64,000 nt of DNA from Sipunculus nudus (Eukaryota > Annelida > Sipuncula > Golfingiida > Sipunculidae). Location: the NCBI GenBank assembly GCA_026874595.1, contig CM049307.1, forward strand, positions 93,530,330 to 93,594,329, written 5' to 3'. This document shows positions 55,101 to 64,000 of the stretch, piece by piece. The translations under genes and the position numbers were made by a program. The notes under the pieces are model-generated. The model saw nothing but the letters and a program-made list of their open reading frames with translations. It did no database searches and was not told where the DNA came from. Positions within the stretch are counted from its first letter, which is position 1, and the number at the start of each line of letters is the position of its first letter.

Positions 55101-58100
55101 AGCAACTCGCATGTGAAAAACCACAGCAGGACCAGTGTCTAAGCAATTTTGTTCACAAAATTTCATTAAAACTTCTAATTCCTTTATAGGAAATACATAT
55201 ATCCGGCAATCCAGCGACCACAAATTGCCGAAATACTGTAAGGTTTTGCCGGATTAAATACTACCAGCCACTGAGTTGAACAATTTGATGAAAATTGTTA
55301 TAAGAGAAACATATCTCTACTGCTTTGAGGCAACTGCGAAATATATGCTGAATATTTCTGCATCCGAGGAAGACCCTAACATCTCCCATCGACATAAATC
55401 AGAGAATGTAACACTAAAGCTTAATACGACAGGTAATTTGCTTACCAGTTGGTGCTGGAGTTGTTGCTGGAGCCATGGCAGGGGGTGGTGTGGTCGTTGG
55501 ATCCACTGAAGAATAATATACAAGAAATCATGTTTTATTGAATACAATGCCAACCAATAATTTATAGAACTGATATTTCAAACCACAGAATAAAATATTC
55601 AGTCCCTCTTTTAGTGCTCGCTTGCGTTGCAAGTCATTAATAATTCTTAGCAACTCCCATGAAAAACCCCTACAGGATCAGGGTCAAAGCATTTTTTTTA
55701 CAAAATTCAATTTAAACTTTTGTAGGGGATTACAGAGATCAGGCCATCCAGGGAGCACAAAATGCATGATAATCACACCTTTAGTATCCAAAAGAATCCT
55801 CGGGACGATCATATAACGCTTTCTAAAAAATGTTGCTATCAAACATAATCTCAAAGGAGAAAAGGTGTACTCCGTGGGGCAACTGTTGGCATTATTGTCA
55901 TTTCAGCTTAATAAAATATAGTCGTATAAAAGGAAAACGTACAACGAAGATACTTGTGACAAATTTGGAATTGCATCCACGTTAATAATTGGGGAAAAGA
56001 ACACCATATGTATCTATTAATAACATAGTTATTTCAACATTAAAATATAAATACAGCAACATTTCCTATTTCACGTGCTTCGATATCCGAAAAAACAGGC
56101 CGTAAATGACCATAACCCTAGTATTGTAACGAACCAGATTACTTTTGGATTGAAACAATTTAAGACCTCACATGGAAACGTTTCTCAACAAATGATAAGA
56201 CCCTATCGTCTCCTATTTGCCGAATCAGAGAATGTGCTAAAAACCTGTAACCTGCTTACATGTTTTGGAGAAGTTGAGATCGGAGCAACGGTGGGGACAT
56301 GGTTTTTACCAATATTTGTCTTATGCGATTGTTCTATAACACTGTTATACATAACAACAACCAGCATGCATATTGACCGATTGAACGTAAAAGAGAGGAT
56401 AAGATAAGATATATTTATAAAACCCATATGAAATACAGTATTTGTTTTGCTTAGGACATACACAAAACTAAATCACATAATCGTGACTAGATTTTAAGTA
56501 CTTGCACTCACAGCTCTAAAATGTCTATTGTATCATGTAATAGGAAAAGGTACATCCGATTGCATACGTTAACTAGTTTTACATGCTACTGAGCAAAGTC
56601 TCTTCTCAGATAGCAGCATTTCATAATAAACATGCAACGAATGAGAGGTATCATTCTGTATTACCTAGCTTTTTTAAAAAACGCTTTACTCGCTACTATA
56701 TTAAATCAATCCACAGCAGACCCAATAGTCTGAGCTATCCGTTTTACGCTTTCTAGATGAGACTTGTCAACAGAGGATGCCCTTTTGTACCAAACAATGA
56801 TACCAAATATTGCAACACTTTCAATGACAGAAGAATAAAACAATCTTAAAGTATTGTTATCTACACCAATATATTTCAGTCTCCTTAAGAAAAAGAGCCG
56901 TTTATCTGCCTTCATAATTTGTTCATCAATATTATCAGACCATTTGAGATCATCCTGAATAATTGTACCATAGGCATTTATAATGATTTACAATCTTAAA
57001 TTGAACATCGTCAATGCACGCTTTGTTGACTTCATTACATTCTAACCTGAAATTCACAAACAGAGCTCTCACATGAGTTCCAGACTCTTTACACTGGCTT
57101 AACAGGGTATATCCTGATTAAGGTCGTGCAAGATAGATGGTATCTCTGTATTATTCTTTGTGTTGCACCGTCACCGTCAAGGAAATCAACTAACCTCTTA
57201 CTGTAGCTGTGATGGTTTCAAGGCCACCCTTTACTATTTTATTAGTAATTTGACTCCAGATTCTTTTCAATCTTATTTCTCAGACACTTTTACATTTCTG
57301 TATCAAGGAGTCCTAGGCTCTTTCAACCTGTTTCATTTCTTCCTTATTTGGAGACAATCGTAATCTGTGTTTTTCTCTAATTTTCAATTTCAATTCTGAA
57401 GTATCTACAGTTTGGAATTTGGATGAGTTGTAATCTCTTTTAATTGATTAATAATCAGAATATGACCTATTAGAACCATTCTTGGTAGCACTTCCTTCTT
57501 GCAATCGTATAAAAAAGAGGGTTTAGACGTCAGAAAATAAATAAACATAGTTTGAAATTAATATACTGACAAACATTCATCAATATTAATTATTACCTTT
57601 ACATACGCCAATGTAACAAGCAACCATTCCCAATTCAACTCCGATATAGATAAATACAAAAGTTATTTATTTTCCGAAAAAAATATTTTGTTAGGCCTGT
57701 AAAGTGTAGTTTGAAACACATGAAACAAGTCGTGAACTGATGTTTTCGGACTTTTTAGTTGTAGAAGCGGCTGGAGCTTACGTCCTTCCGGGACCTTATA
57801 GAAAAGGTTTGGTCATGTTGTAAATAGCCTGGCAAGAATTAATTCTACACAGGCATAAATTCTCTTTTGTTTTAATATAATACTATATGGACCCGTGGAT
57901 GCTTCCGGTATCAATTTCTTTTTATCAATGTGCTTCACATGATATAAAGATTACTTGTGCTGGAATTCTCATGGAAACTCCTTCCCCAATTAATGACAGT
58001 ACGCAAAGACAGGCAAACTATGCAATTCAACAAATCAAAGAGAGAAATGTTTTGAAAAAAAAGTGGGGCATATCGGATCTACGAATTATTTAATTATTAT

Positions 58101-61100
58101 GATAAAGGATATGAGTACAACATCATCTTTACTGGAGTGAAGGCAATAAAATATACCGAACGATTGCATAAAGCAGGCGTCTACCGAAACAGTAATTGGA
58201 ATTTAATAATAAGACTATAGCAAAATAAAGTTTAAAAAAGATACTTTGTATAAATTTAAGCTCAGAGCACATCACGGAAAATGTTTAAGTTTTTTTATTA
58301 CCTCTTTTTTTTGTAAACTACAATTATACCATCTGTATTAAGTTCCAAGAAATGACCAGTGCAACGCAACAAAGTTTGTACCTATATCATGTAATCCACG
58401 TCTGCCTTATTGTAAAGACCACCCAGTGCAGTGTCGTCTGCGTAATCGAACAGTTTCAATCTTTAGAAATGGCTCTGCATTCATTAGTGTGCTAGGTGAA
58501 TAAAATGGTGAAAACACATCCCTGAGAAGCTCCTGTATTAGGCTGAATTTATCTTGAAATGACATTATTAAAAATGACAAACTGTCTTCTCTTTGTTTAA
58601 AAAATGTATCCAGACTATAATAAATTGATTAACATTCATACTCATTAGTTTCCTCAAAAGCACATGCGGTTGTATATTATTGAAAGCACTTGAACCGTCT
58701 ATAAATAAGATGTATGCAAACTTGCGATTTCCCTTGCCATTTGATGTATCAAGACATTAAGGAAGGTCATGAGTGATGAGAATCGTCGGGTCTTCAACAC
58801 AGAATTCTGTTTTTTTTAACTTATTTTCGAAAAATTCCTAAGAATAGCAGGGTGAAACCTGTGTGTCTCTGGTCTGAAATCATTTCATATATTGAGGATG
58901 GTGTTTTTTAAACAGTAAAATGATTTTAGAGGTTTTCAAAATGGTCATTACATATCCTGTGAATAGTGAAGTCTGATATAATCGAGTATAAATTTGGGAT
59001 TCAGAGCCAATTTCTTTCTACATATTTTGAAGATCTTTCCACCTAAGTGGTCCGGCCCAGTAGTTTTGCAAAAATTTACACTGTTAAAAACGTCTTGTGT
59101 GTTAATTTGCATACATGTATCCTATATTATATCAAGATCGTATAACAGTAGTGCACACGTCTGGAAACTTGTGTTTAATAAATCGCCCATAAAACCCGTT
59201 CAGTCCAATGCGGTATTCCTACAGGTACTCTGATTCAGGTGAAATGGTTCTCTTAAGATAGACAGTCAAGGTTTTAAACTTTTCTGATTTTGTATCATCA
59301 AGTTCTGTACTTTACGCTTATAGTTCTGTTCACCCCTACAGATACATTCCCTTATCTCCCGTATTTTGCTTACCAGTTGGTGCTAAAGTTGTGGTTGGAG
59401 CCATGGTTGGGGCCGATGTGGTCGTTTGGGCCACTGAAGAATAATATATATTTGTTAATAATCCTGTTTTATTGGATGCAATGCAAACCAATCAAGAATT
59501 AAACTAATTTTTCAAATTGCCTTTGCTTTCTCCTTCCACAGAATAGAATATTCAATCTTTACTTGCTGCGGTTCCTATTTTAGTGCTCGCTGGCGTATCC
59601 ATACATTAATAATTTACTAGCAACTTGCGTGAAAAAACACGGTAGGAGAGGTGTTTCAAAGCAAAATTTTCTGTACATTTCATTTAAACTCCATTTTTGG
59701 GATAGAAGATTACTGACATAAGGTAGGCCAGCGGGCATGAAATGCATGATAATCTAACTTTTAGCATCCATAAGGATGCTCGCGAGGATCATATAAAGCT
59801 TTCTAAAATTAATGTCACCAAACACATCTTCAAATGGGAAAAGTGGTACCCCTGTGGACAAATGTTAAAATTATTAAAAATTTCACTATTAAATTAAATA
59901 TTTTTTATGGTGTCCACAACACTTGTGAAGAACTGGCATGGCCGTTTTTTTTATAAATATTTGCATGGTTGTTCGACTTCTGTATTAACTATGCTACAAA
60001 CACAATGGATTGCCAATGACCTCCATGATCTTATTATTTTTTGTTATTCTTGTATACCACATATTAAGTACGTTCAAAGGCACTTTATATAAACGAAATC
60101 ATAGAAAGAATATACCTAGAACGGATACCAAAAAAGACGGGGGAAATACTAGAATTAAGACACATTGTTGTGTGCTAAAAATAAAGGTTTCTTAAAAGTG
60201 TCAACAGAACTAGAGTCTCTGACATTGGATGGTAGGTTTGTTCCACAGACTAGATCGCTCCAACAAAAACAGCTATTGCCATTAATAGCAGTTCTAACAC
60301 GAGGGGAGACCAGAGTGAGAGAGTTTTGTCACCTGAGCTTTCTGGTTGGAGAATACATCCTGCATTTTACGAACATATCCTGGGGCCTGGCCATTGGGCC
60401 TTATAAGTACATAACAGTATCTTAAAGTCAAGTCTGCTGAGAATAGGAAACCAATACAAGTCCTTCAGAACTAGAGTAATGTGACTATGACGTGATTCTC
60501 TACTGATAATTCTGGCTGTTGTATTCTGAACGCCTTGCATTTTATTAATCAATGTGTTTGGCACTCCGTGCAAAAACAAATTACAATTATCCAACTTGGA
60601 TGTTACAAGTGAAAGAAATAAACGTTTTGATTAGAGCATTATATATTTAATTTTGCATGTGATATTTCTAATTTTATTTTCTCCGTTAAATAGTGTTGCT
60701 GATTGGATTTTCGTTTCATTCCATTTCATTTTTCTTTAGTTCTAGGACCATTGTGTAGTTTTATATAAACTATAGGGACTATTCCAGACACTAAATGTAT
60801 GTGGAATAAACGATTCCGAGAAAAGACATGTCATACATCTGAAATAATCTAAATCATGACTGTTTCCTAGAGGAGACTGCACACGTTTTGTGAATAAGTC
60901 TGGGGACATACTGTGCCGAAAACTGTGCAGCAAGTCTATTGATCATTTTATATAACATTGTCAATATGGGTTGTTCTCTACAGACCTACTTTTACTCCCA
61001 TCCAAATTCATTATACATTTCCCGATCACTGGATTTTTATGTTACCCGGTAACAACCCTGGTTGCATAAGACTGAATCATGTCCAATGTATTTGAATATG

Positions 61101-62049
61101 TCTCTTTGACATACGTTCATATGACACTTCCATCATCTAATATAGCCGATCAAAGGATTTATTTATTACCTTTAACATTAGCCTATCAAGTGGGTACTTT
61201 AATTTCTTGAATATATCAATTATATTTTATGCTTTTTTGCATACGTCTGAAAAGTGACAGGACAATTGGGAAAAATAGCTTTAGGTTTTGCCGGAATAAA
61301 CACAACAAGCCACTGATCTTCCTCCGGGGTAGATTCTATCATCGACCATTGACCTGAACTAGAGAGTGCTTCACTTATGCTTAATACGACATGTATTTTG
61401 CTTACCAGTTGGTGCTGGAGATGTGGTTGGAGTCATGGTGGGGGCCGGTGTGGTCGTTGGGGCCACTGAAGAATATTATACATGAAATCATGTTTTATTG
61501 AATACAATGTCAACCAATAATTAATAGAACTGATATTTTAAATGGCCTTTGATTTGTCCTTCCATAGAATAAGATGTTCAGTCCTTTCGAGCTGCGGTCC
61601 CCCGTTAAGTGCTCGTTGGCGTTGCAAGTCATTAATAATTTACTAGCAACTCGCATGTGAAAAACCACAGCAGGACCAGTGTCTAAGCAATTTTGTTCAC
61701 AAAATTTCATTAAAACTTCTAATTCCTTTATAGGAAATACATATATCCGGCAATCCAGCGAGCACAAATTGCCGAAATACTGTAAGGTTTTGCCGGATTA
61801 AATACTACCAGCCACTGAGTTGAACAATTTGATGAAAATTGTTATAAGAGAAACATATCTCTACTGCTTTGAGGCAACTGCGAAATATATGCTGAATATT
61901 TCTGCATCCGAGGAAGACCCTAACATCTCCCATCGACATAAATCAGAGAATGTAACACTAAAGCTTAATACGACAGGTAATTTGCTTACCAGTTGGTGCT
62001 GGAGTTGTTGCTGGAGCCATGGCAGGGGGTGGTGTGGTCGTTGGATCCA
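38288..62049 (-). CDS. gene B: mucin-stalked C-type lectin (5' end outside window)
   Basis: Spliced model, minus strand, 5' to 3': 61990-62049, 61406-61465, 59374-59433, 55446-55505, 54862-54921, 52829-52888, 50300-50359, 49842-49901 (eight 60-nt mucin exons), 41617-41826 and 38288-38505 (C-type lectin domain, stop TAA). Phase 1 at all internal junctions, no stop in about 302 codons. Each mucin exon adds 20 Thr/Pro-rich residues, so the stalk is at least 160 residues. Three of these exons are copies made by the 6.5-kb tandem duplication. Likely product: a glycosylated extracellular lectin with an extended stalk, as in gene A. Signal peptide, start and promoter are not in view. Whether all eight exons are spliced together, or chosen alternatively, cannot be told from DNA. 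Confidence 0.82.
38506..38929. other. CTLD intron of gene B, shared with gene A
   Basis: Aligns with 552-940 (GTGAGGGGGCGCT, AGAGAATGAAGT, TTTGTTAGATCAGTATA). Contains T and G homopolymers at about 38683-38707. Non-coding. Confidence 0.7.
38930..39160 (-). mobile_element. tRNA-derived SINE
   Basis: Minus strand: a tRNA-like head beginning near 39160 has the RNA polymerase III B box GGGTTCGATCCC (39097-39108) and a degenerate A-box region. It is followed by a central segment GGTTTTCTCCGGGTTTCGCC (about 39035-39060) of a type common in metazoan SINEs, then an AT-rich tail to about 38930. Gene A intron lacks it at the matching place (about 900-960), giving an empty site. The tRNA cloverleaf is not preserved, so it is not a functional tRNA. 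Confidence 0.8.
39600..40245. repeat. 38-bp minisatellite, about 16 copies
   Basis: Consensus contains GTGTATAGAAATGGAAAGTA then AGCCCGAAATCACATAAA. Copies are nearly identical, with single-base changes and one A-run expansion (about 39928-39937). Located in the CTLD intron of gene B; absent from gene A. Confidence 0.97.
40385..40770. repeat. ~64-bp minisatellite, six copies
   Basis: Units begin near 40388, 40450, 40515, 40580, 40644 and 40708, each with GTGATAAAGTGAAGTACATG or a variant, ACAAACACCTAATCA and ACTAATCATACAT. Absent from gene A. Confidence 0.93.
40771..41616. other. CTLD intron of gene B, nothing recognised
   Basis: Non-coding. About 40775-40850 has a faint tRNA-like look but no clear promoter boxes. 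The last 170 bp align with the gene A intron next to its CTLD exon. Confidence 0.5.
41617..41826 (-). CDS. gene B, CTLD exon 1 (N-terminal half)
   Basis: 210 nt between acceptor TTTTACAG and donor GTAAGT, phase 1-1. Encodes EEICPDQFGF, TSCYMFV, RDYCVSRGADLVAIE and TEYEMNHLTNVV. All three N-terminal framework cysteines are present in the usual long-form CTLD positions. The sequence NQT near the exon end is a potential N-glycosylation site. It joins the last mucin exon in frame (GAA). Confidence 0.93.
41827..42699. other. intron of gene B, partly shared with gene A
   Basis: 41830-42330 aligns with 9923-10225 plus 11250-11290 of gene A (AAATAATTACAGG, CAAGTAGGTGGA, TTTTGAATGACAAATTCAAA). The palindromic element of gene A is missing here. 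The remainder shows nothing recognisable. Confidence 0.65.
42700..42836 (-). pseudogene. gag capsid-like fragment of an LTR retrotransposon
   Basis: Minus strand: YDNLK, a stop, ALLNRYKMTEEGYRNKF, then RPERGETPSQF and a stop. This matches the pattern of retroelement gag capsid domains (alpha-helical segment with EGYR.KFR...P..GETP.QF). One internal stop and frame breaks on both sides show it is dead. No neighbouring nucleic-acid-binding or polymerase domain was found. Confidence 0.65.
42837..44008. other. intron of gene B, nothing recognised
   Basis: Non-coding AT-rich sequence; the first ~150 bp may be further decayed gag. Confidence 0.45.
44009..44077. repeat. (TA)n microsatellite
   Basis: Uninterrupted AT dinucleotide run of about 70 nt. 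Confidence 0.97.
44078..45119. other. intron of gene B, nothing recognised
   Basis: Contains an (AAT)n tract (about 44741-44793). 44900-45020 is weakly similar to 12600-12740 in gene A. Confidence 0.5.
45120..45540. repeat. paralogous intron block (copy in gene A at 12907-13460)
   Basis: Collinear with gene A: AATCAAGCGGTTCTC, CAGAGAATAAT, GGTGACCAATG and GATTGATACAGGTAA occur in order. Part of the ~38-kb gene duplication. Confidence 0.8.
45541..47779. other. gene B-specific intron sequence, unidentified
   Basis: No counterpart in gene A, so inserted here or lost there; the gene A edge is the TA repeat at 13472. 45770-46150 is GC-richer (GGTCGGGAGGCCGTGAGTTG, CACGGTCGGTCCCTATCC) and may be a SINE or other short element, but promoter boxes are not clear. 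No coding frame supported. Confidence 0.45.
47780..49330 (-). pseudogene. paralogous intron block with decayed LINE relic
   Basis: 47780-48700 matches 13540-14360 of gene A. 48783-49061 and 49140-49290 hold reverse-transcriptase remnants on the minus strand: NDLTWSGHI, FNKLRYLLDRLTLE, and GMPQA (about 49150-49180) in place of the GVPQGS motif. A (TA)n tract (49080-49127) interrupts it. The same relic lies at 14490-15100 in gene A. Confidence 0.7.
49842..49901 (-). CDS. gene B mucin exon (closest to the lectin domain)
   Basis: 60 nt, donor GTAAGC, acceptor CAG, phase 1-1. Encodes VAPTTTASPTMAPTIIPTPT. It carries two Ile residues in the otherwise constant PTTTP core. Confidence 0.87.
50300..50359 (-). 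CDS. gene B mucin exon
   Basis: 60 nt, donor GTAAGC, acceptor CAG, phase 1-1. Encodes VATTTTPAPTVAPTTTAATT. It sits 458 bp upstream of the previous exon, similar to the ~486-bp unit spacing in gene A. Confidence 0.87.
50360..51639. other. intron of gene B
   Basis: Begins with the standard mucin-exon flank (TTTTAGTGCTCGCTGGCG). A run of 14 G lies at 50561-50574. The rest is AT-rich without recognised features; 51180-51330 resembles 17635-17770 of gene A (ACATAAAGTATGCACTT, AACACTTGTGAAG). Confidence 0.55.
51640..52340 (-). pseudogene. decayed LINE reverse-transcriptase relic
   Basis: Minus strand: SYRPISVLSCSRKIFK at about 52270-52318 corresponds to the NYRPISLLP..SKI..K motif of LINE reverse transcriptases. 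A broken GMP-like region lies at about 51930-51960. Stops and frameshifts throughout. Confidence 0.7.
52829..52888 (-). CDS. gene B mucin exon (copy 1 of duplicated set)
   Basis: 60 nt, donor GTAAGC, acceptor CAG (TTATTCAG), phase 1-1. Encodes VAQTTTSAPTMAPTTTLAPT. Identical to the exon at 59374. Confidence 0.87.
53822..54720 (-). pseudogene. LINE relics inside duplication copy 1
   Basis: 53822-54049 encodes a LINE reverse-transcriptase C-terminal stretch (DNCNLFLHGVPNTLINKMQG, VQNTTARIIS, RLDFKILLCTYKA), in which LDYCN.LL.G.P...I.KLQ.VQN..AR is typical. 54197-54388 holds a tail-like part (SFIPHTFSVWN). 54470-54700 continues as the intron relic also seen near 19000 and 21750. Pieces are out of order for one element, so at least two insertions are mixed. 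Confidence 0.75.
54862..54921 (-). CDS. gene B mucin exon (copy 1 of duplicated set)
   Basis: 60 nt, donor GTAAGC, acceptor CAG, phase 1-1. Encodes VAPTTTPAPTMTPTTSPAPT. Identical to 61406-61465. Confidence 0.88.
55446..55505 (-). CDS. gene B mucin exon (copy 1 of duplicated set)
   Basis: 60 nt, donor GTAAGC, acceptor CAG, phase 1-1. Encodes VDPTTTPPPAMAPATTPAPT. Identical to 61990-62049. The first repeat has Asp instead of Ala. Confidence 0.88.
55506..56259. other. intron of gene B, mucin-exon flank
   Basis: Standard flank (TTTTAGTGCTCGCTTGCGTT at about 55611) followed by AT-rich non-coding DNA. Confidence 0.6.
56260..56303 (-). pseudogene. decayed mucin exon
   Basis: After a GCTTAC donor complement, the sequence still aligns to the mucin exon (minus-strand residues VPTVAPISTSPKH). 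One base is missing near the donor, and the 5' third with its acceptor is gone. It would be out of phase if used. Copy at 62804-62847. Confidence 0.75.
56700..57010 (-). pseudogene. LINE reverse-transcriptase relic (C-terminal part)
   Basis: Minus strand: YGTIIQDDLKWSDNI then KADKRLFFLRRLKYIGVDNN and LFYSSVIESV, a pattern standard for the C-terminal region of this LINE group. A frameshift separates it from the upstream piece (VNFRLECNEVNKACIDDV, about 57010-57060). The open frame of 69 codons is the best preserved part. Confidence 0.85.
57011..58379. other. intron of gene B, further LINE debris
   Basis: 57010-57250 continues the LINE relic. 57250-58380 is AT-rich with no supported gene. A plus-strand open stretch at 57887-58093 has no recognised family. 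Confidence 0.5.
58380..59110 (-). pseudogene. LINE reverse-transcriptase relic with FDYADD
   Basis: Minus strand, in order: TGPDHLGGKIFKICRKKLAL-like segment (about 59000-59070, frameshifted), ILFIDGSSAFNNIQPHVLL (about 58660-58715), GASQGCVF (about 58520-58545) and FDYADDTAL (about 58425-58455). These are reverse-transcriptase motifs of one element, disrupted by stops and frameshifts. Together with 56700-57060 they probably represent one old insertion. Confidence 0.82.
59374..59433 (-). CDS. gene B mucin exon (copy 2)
   Basis: Identical in sequence and splice donor to 52829-52888; acceptor TATTCTTCAG. It lies 13 nt inside the duplication junction, so its donor and exon come from the duplicated unit, while the intron sequence downstream of its donor is new. 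Confidence 0.85.
60367..61270 (-). pseudogene. LINE relics inside duplication copy 2
   Basis: Same fragments as 53822-54720 (DNCNLFLHGVPNTLINKMQG), with single-residue differences such as W-P-G for W-Q-G near the end of the open frame. Carried along by the tandem duplication, not a fresh insertion. Confidence 0.8.
61406..61465 (-). CDS. gene B mucin exon (copy 2)
   Basis: Identical to 54862-54921, with the same donor GTAAGC and acceptor CAG. Confidence 0.87.
61990..62049 (-). CDS. gene B mucin exon (copy 2, most 5' in window)
   Basis: Identical to 55446-55505. No intact mucin exon was seen between here and the window end; only the decayed copy at 62804 follows. Confidence 0.87.
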
Positions 62050-62803
62050 CTGAAGAATAATATACAAGAAATCATGTTTTATTGAATACAATGCCAACCA
62101 ATAATTTATAGAACTGATATTTCAAACCACAGAATAAAATATTCAGTCCCTCTTTTAGTGCTCGCTTGCGTTGCAAGTCATTAATAATTCTTAGCAACTC
62201 CCATGAAAAACCCCTACAGGATCAGGGTCAAAGCATTTTTTTTACAAAATTTAATTTAAACTTTTGTAGGGGATTACAGAGATCAGGCCATCCAGGGAGC
62301 ACAAAATGCATGATAATCACACCTTTAGTATCCAAAAGAATCCTCGGGACGATCATATAACGCTTTCTAAAAAATGTTGCTATCAAACATAATCTCAAAG
62401 GAGAAAAGGTGTACTCCGTGGGGCAACTGTTGGCATTATTGTCATTTCAGCTTAATAAAATATAGTCGTTTAAAAGGAAAACGTACAACGAAGATACTTG
62501 TGCCAAATTTGGAATTGCATCCACGTTAATAATTGGGGAAAAGAACACCATATGTATCTATTAATAACATAGTTATTTCAACATTAAAATATAAATACAG
62601 CAACATTTCCTATTTCACGTGCTTCGATATCCGAAAAAACAGGCCGTAAATGACCATAACCCTAGTATTGTAACGAACCAGATTACTTTTGGATTGAAAC
62701 AATTTAAGACCTCACATGGAAACGTTTCTCAACAAATGATAAGACCCTATCGTCTCCTATTTGCCGAATCAGAGAATGTGCTAAAAACCTGTAACCTGCT
62801 TAC

Positions 62804-62847
62804 ATGTTTTGGAGAAGTTGAGATCGGAGCAACGGTGGGGACATGGT
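62804..62847 (-). pseudogene. decayed mucin exon (copy 2)
   Basis: Same decayed exon as 56260-56303, showing that it was already broken before the 6.5-kb duplication. Confidence 0.75.
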
Positions 62848-63249
62848 TTTTACCAATATTTGTCTTATGCGATTGTTCTATAACACTGTTATACATAACA
62901 ACAACCAGCATGCATATTGACCGATTGAACGTAAAAGAGAGGATAAGATAAGATATATTTATAAAACCCATATGAAATACAGTATTTGTTTGGCTTAGGA
63001 CATACACAAAACTAAATCACATAATCGTGACTAGATTTTAAGTACTTGCACTCACAGCTCTAAAATGTCTATTGTATCATGTAATAGGAAAAGGTACATC
63101 CGATTGCATACGTTAACTAGTTTTACATGCTACTGAGCAAAGTCTCTTCTCAGATAGCAGCATTTCATAATAAACATGCAACGAATGAGAGGTATCATTC
63201 TGTATTACCTAGCTTTTTTAAAAAACGCTTTACTCGCTACTATATTAAA

Positions 63250-63560
63250 TCAATCCACAGCAGACCCAATAGTCTGAGCTATCCGTTTTACGCTTTCTTG
63301 ATGAGACTTGTCAACAGAGGATGCCCTTTTGTACCAAACAATGATACCAAATATTGCAACACTTTCAATGACAGAAGAATAAAACAATCTTAAAGTATTG
63401 TTATCTACACCAATATATTTCAGTCTCCTTAAGAAAAAGAGCCGTTTATCTGCCTTCATAATTTGTTCATCAATATTATCAGACCATTTGAGATCATCCT
63501 GAATAATTGTACCATAGGCATTTATAATGATTTACAATCTTAAATTGAACATCGTCAATG
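63250..63560 (-). pseudogene. LINE reverse-transcriptase relic (copy 2)
   Basis: Same as 56700-57010, with one residue changed (SHQESV for SHLESV). Confidence 0.85.
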
Positions 63561-64000
63561 CACGCTTTGTTGACTTCATTACATTCTAACCTGAAATTCA
63601 CAAATAGAGCTCTCACATGAGTTCCAGACTCTTTACACTGGCTTAACAGGGTATATCCTGATTAAGGTCGTGCAAGATAGATGGTATCTCTGTATTATTC
63701 TTTGTGTTGCACCGTCACCGTCAAGGAAATCAACTAACCTCTTACTGAAGCTGTGATGGTTTCAAGGCCACCCTTTACTATTGTATTAGTAATTTGACTC
63801 CAGATTCTTTTCAATCTTATTTCTCAGACACTTTTACATTTCTGTATCAAGGAGTCCTAGGCTCTTTCAACCTGTTTCATTTCTTCCTTATTTGGAGACA
63901 ATCGTAATCTGTGTTTTTCTCTAATTTTCAATTTCAATTCTGAAGTATCTACAGTTTGGAATTTGGATGAGTTGTAATCTCTTTTAATTGATTAATAATC

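Larger units (their letters stand above)
52816..59360. repeat. 6,545-bp tandem duplication unit, first copy
   Basis: From 52816 the sequence recurs at 59361 with an offset of 6544-6545. Only scattered single-base and homopolymer-length differences were seen over the 4.6 kb visible in the second copy. The left edge lies 13 nt before a mucin exon, at GTATTTTGCTTACC. The unit carries mucin exons 52829, 54862 and 55446, one decayed exon and several LINE relics. The second copy runs off the window. Confidence 0.97.
59361..64000. repeat. 6.5-kb tandem duplication unit, second copy (runs off window)
   Basis: Matches 52816-57456 almost base for base. The junction at 59360/59361 joins the end of unit 1 (CTTATCTCCC) directly to GTATTTTGCTTACC. 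The copy includes mucin exons, the decayed exon and LINE relics (60367-61270 and 63250-63560) equivalent to those of copy 1. Confidence 0.97.

Noticed and set aside
56203-56463. possible first exon with a hydrophobic start ending in mucin-like residues
   Set aside because: The frame runs into the decayed mucin exon and ends at the donor in the wrong phase; more likely chance fusion of a relic with intron sequence.
57887-58093. 68-codon plus-strand open frame
   Set aside because: No recognised family, no splice sites, and it lies inside an intron among LINE debris.

Overview
The window looks like animal nuclear DNA, probably from a lophotrochozoan such as a bivalve mollusc. Coding sequence is sparse and split by long AT-rich introns. 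Splice sites are canonical GT-AG. There are many (TA)n microsatellites, several kilobases of minisatellite, a tRNA-derived SINE, decayed non-LTR retrotransposon reverse transcriptases, and pieces of LTR retrotransposons. I see no prokaryotic operon, rRNA, functional tRNA or CRISPR array. The taxon is inferred from style only.

The window is dominated by two paralogous genes on the minus strand, spliced here by hand. Each ends with a C-type lectin domain (CTLD) in two exons of 210 and 218 nt. The lengths are the same in both genes: gene A 9713-9922 and 334-551, gene B 41617-41826 and 38288-38505. Upstream of each lectin domain lies a series of 60-nt exons, each encoding a 20-residue Thr/Pro-rich mucin-like segment. 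Gene A has six (15.6-22.3 kb) and gene B at least eight (49.8-62.0 kb). Gene A also has a 93-nt Gly/Ser-rich exon at 26.5 kb. Every internal exon is phase 1 on both sides and divisible by 3, so any mucin exon can be added or lost without breaking the frame. The predicted protein is a mucin-stalked lectin of the secreted or cell-surface type. First exons (signal peptide, start codon) and promoters were not found.

The two genes lie about 38 kb apart and share non-coding sequence in the same order: 3' flank, CTLD intron and mucin introns. They are therefore a tandem gene duplication. Duplication also acts at smaller scales. A 6,545-bp unit carrying three mucin exons is repeated in tandem in gene B (52816-59360 and 59361 to the window end, nearly identical). 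A unit of about 486 bp carrying one mucin exon is repeated in gene A (16077-17260). One mucin exon has visibly decayed (56.26 kb and its copy at 62.80 kb).

Layout: 1-9.9 kb, lectin end of gene A, whose 9.2-kb CTLD intron holds an inverted satellite (1.7-3.3 kb) and about 68 copies of a 77-bp minisatellite (3.3-8.6 kb). 10-15.5 kb, intron with a palindromic element of about 1 kb absent from gene B. 15.5-26.6 kb, stalk exons of gene A among LINE relics. 26.6-38 kb, intergenic sequence with a Ty3/gypsy-type integrase relic and unexplained open stretches. 38-42 kb, lectin end of gene B with a SINE and two other minisatellites. 42-49.8 kb, intron with a gag relic and blocks shared with gene A. 49.8-64 kb, stalk exons of gene B and the 6.5-kb tandem duplication.
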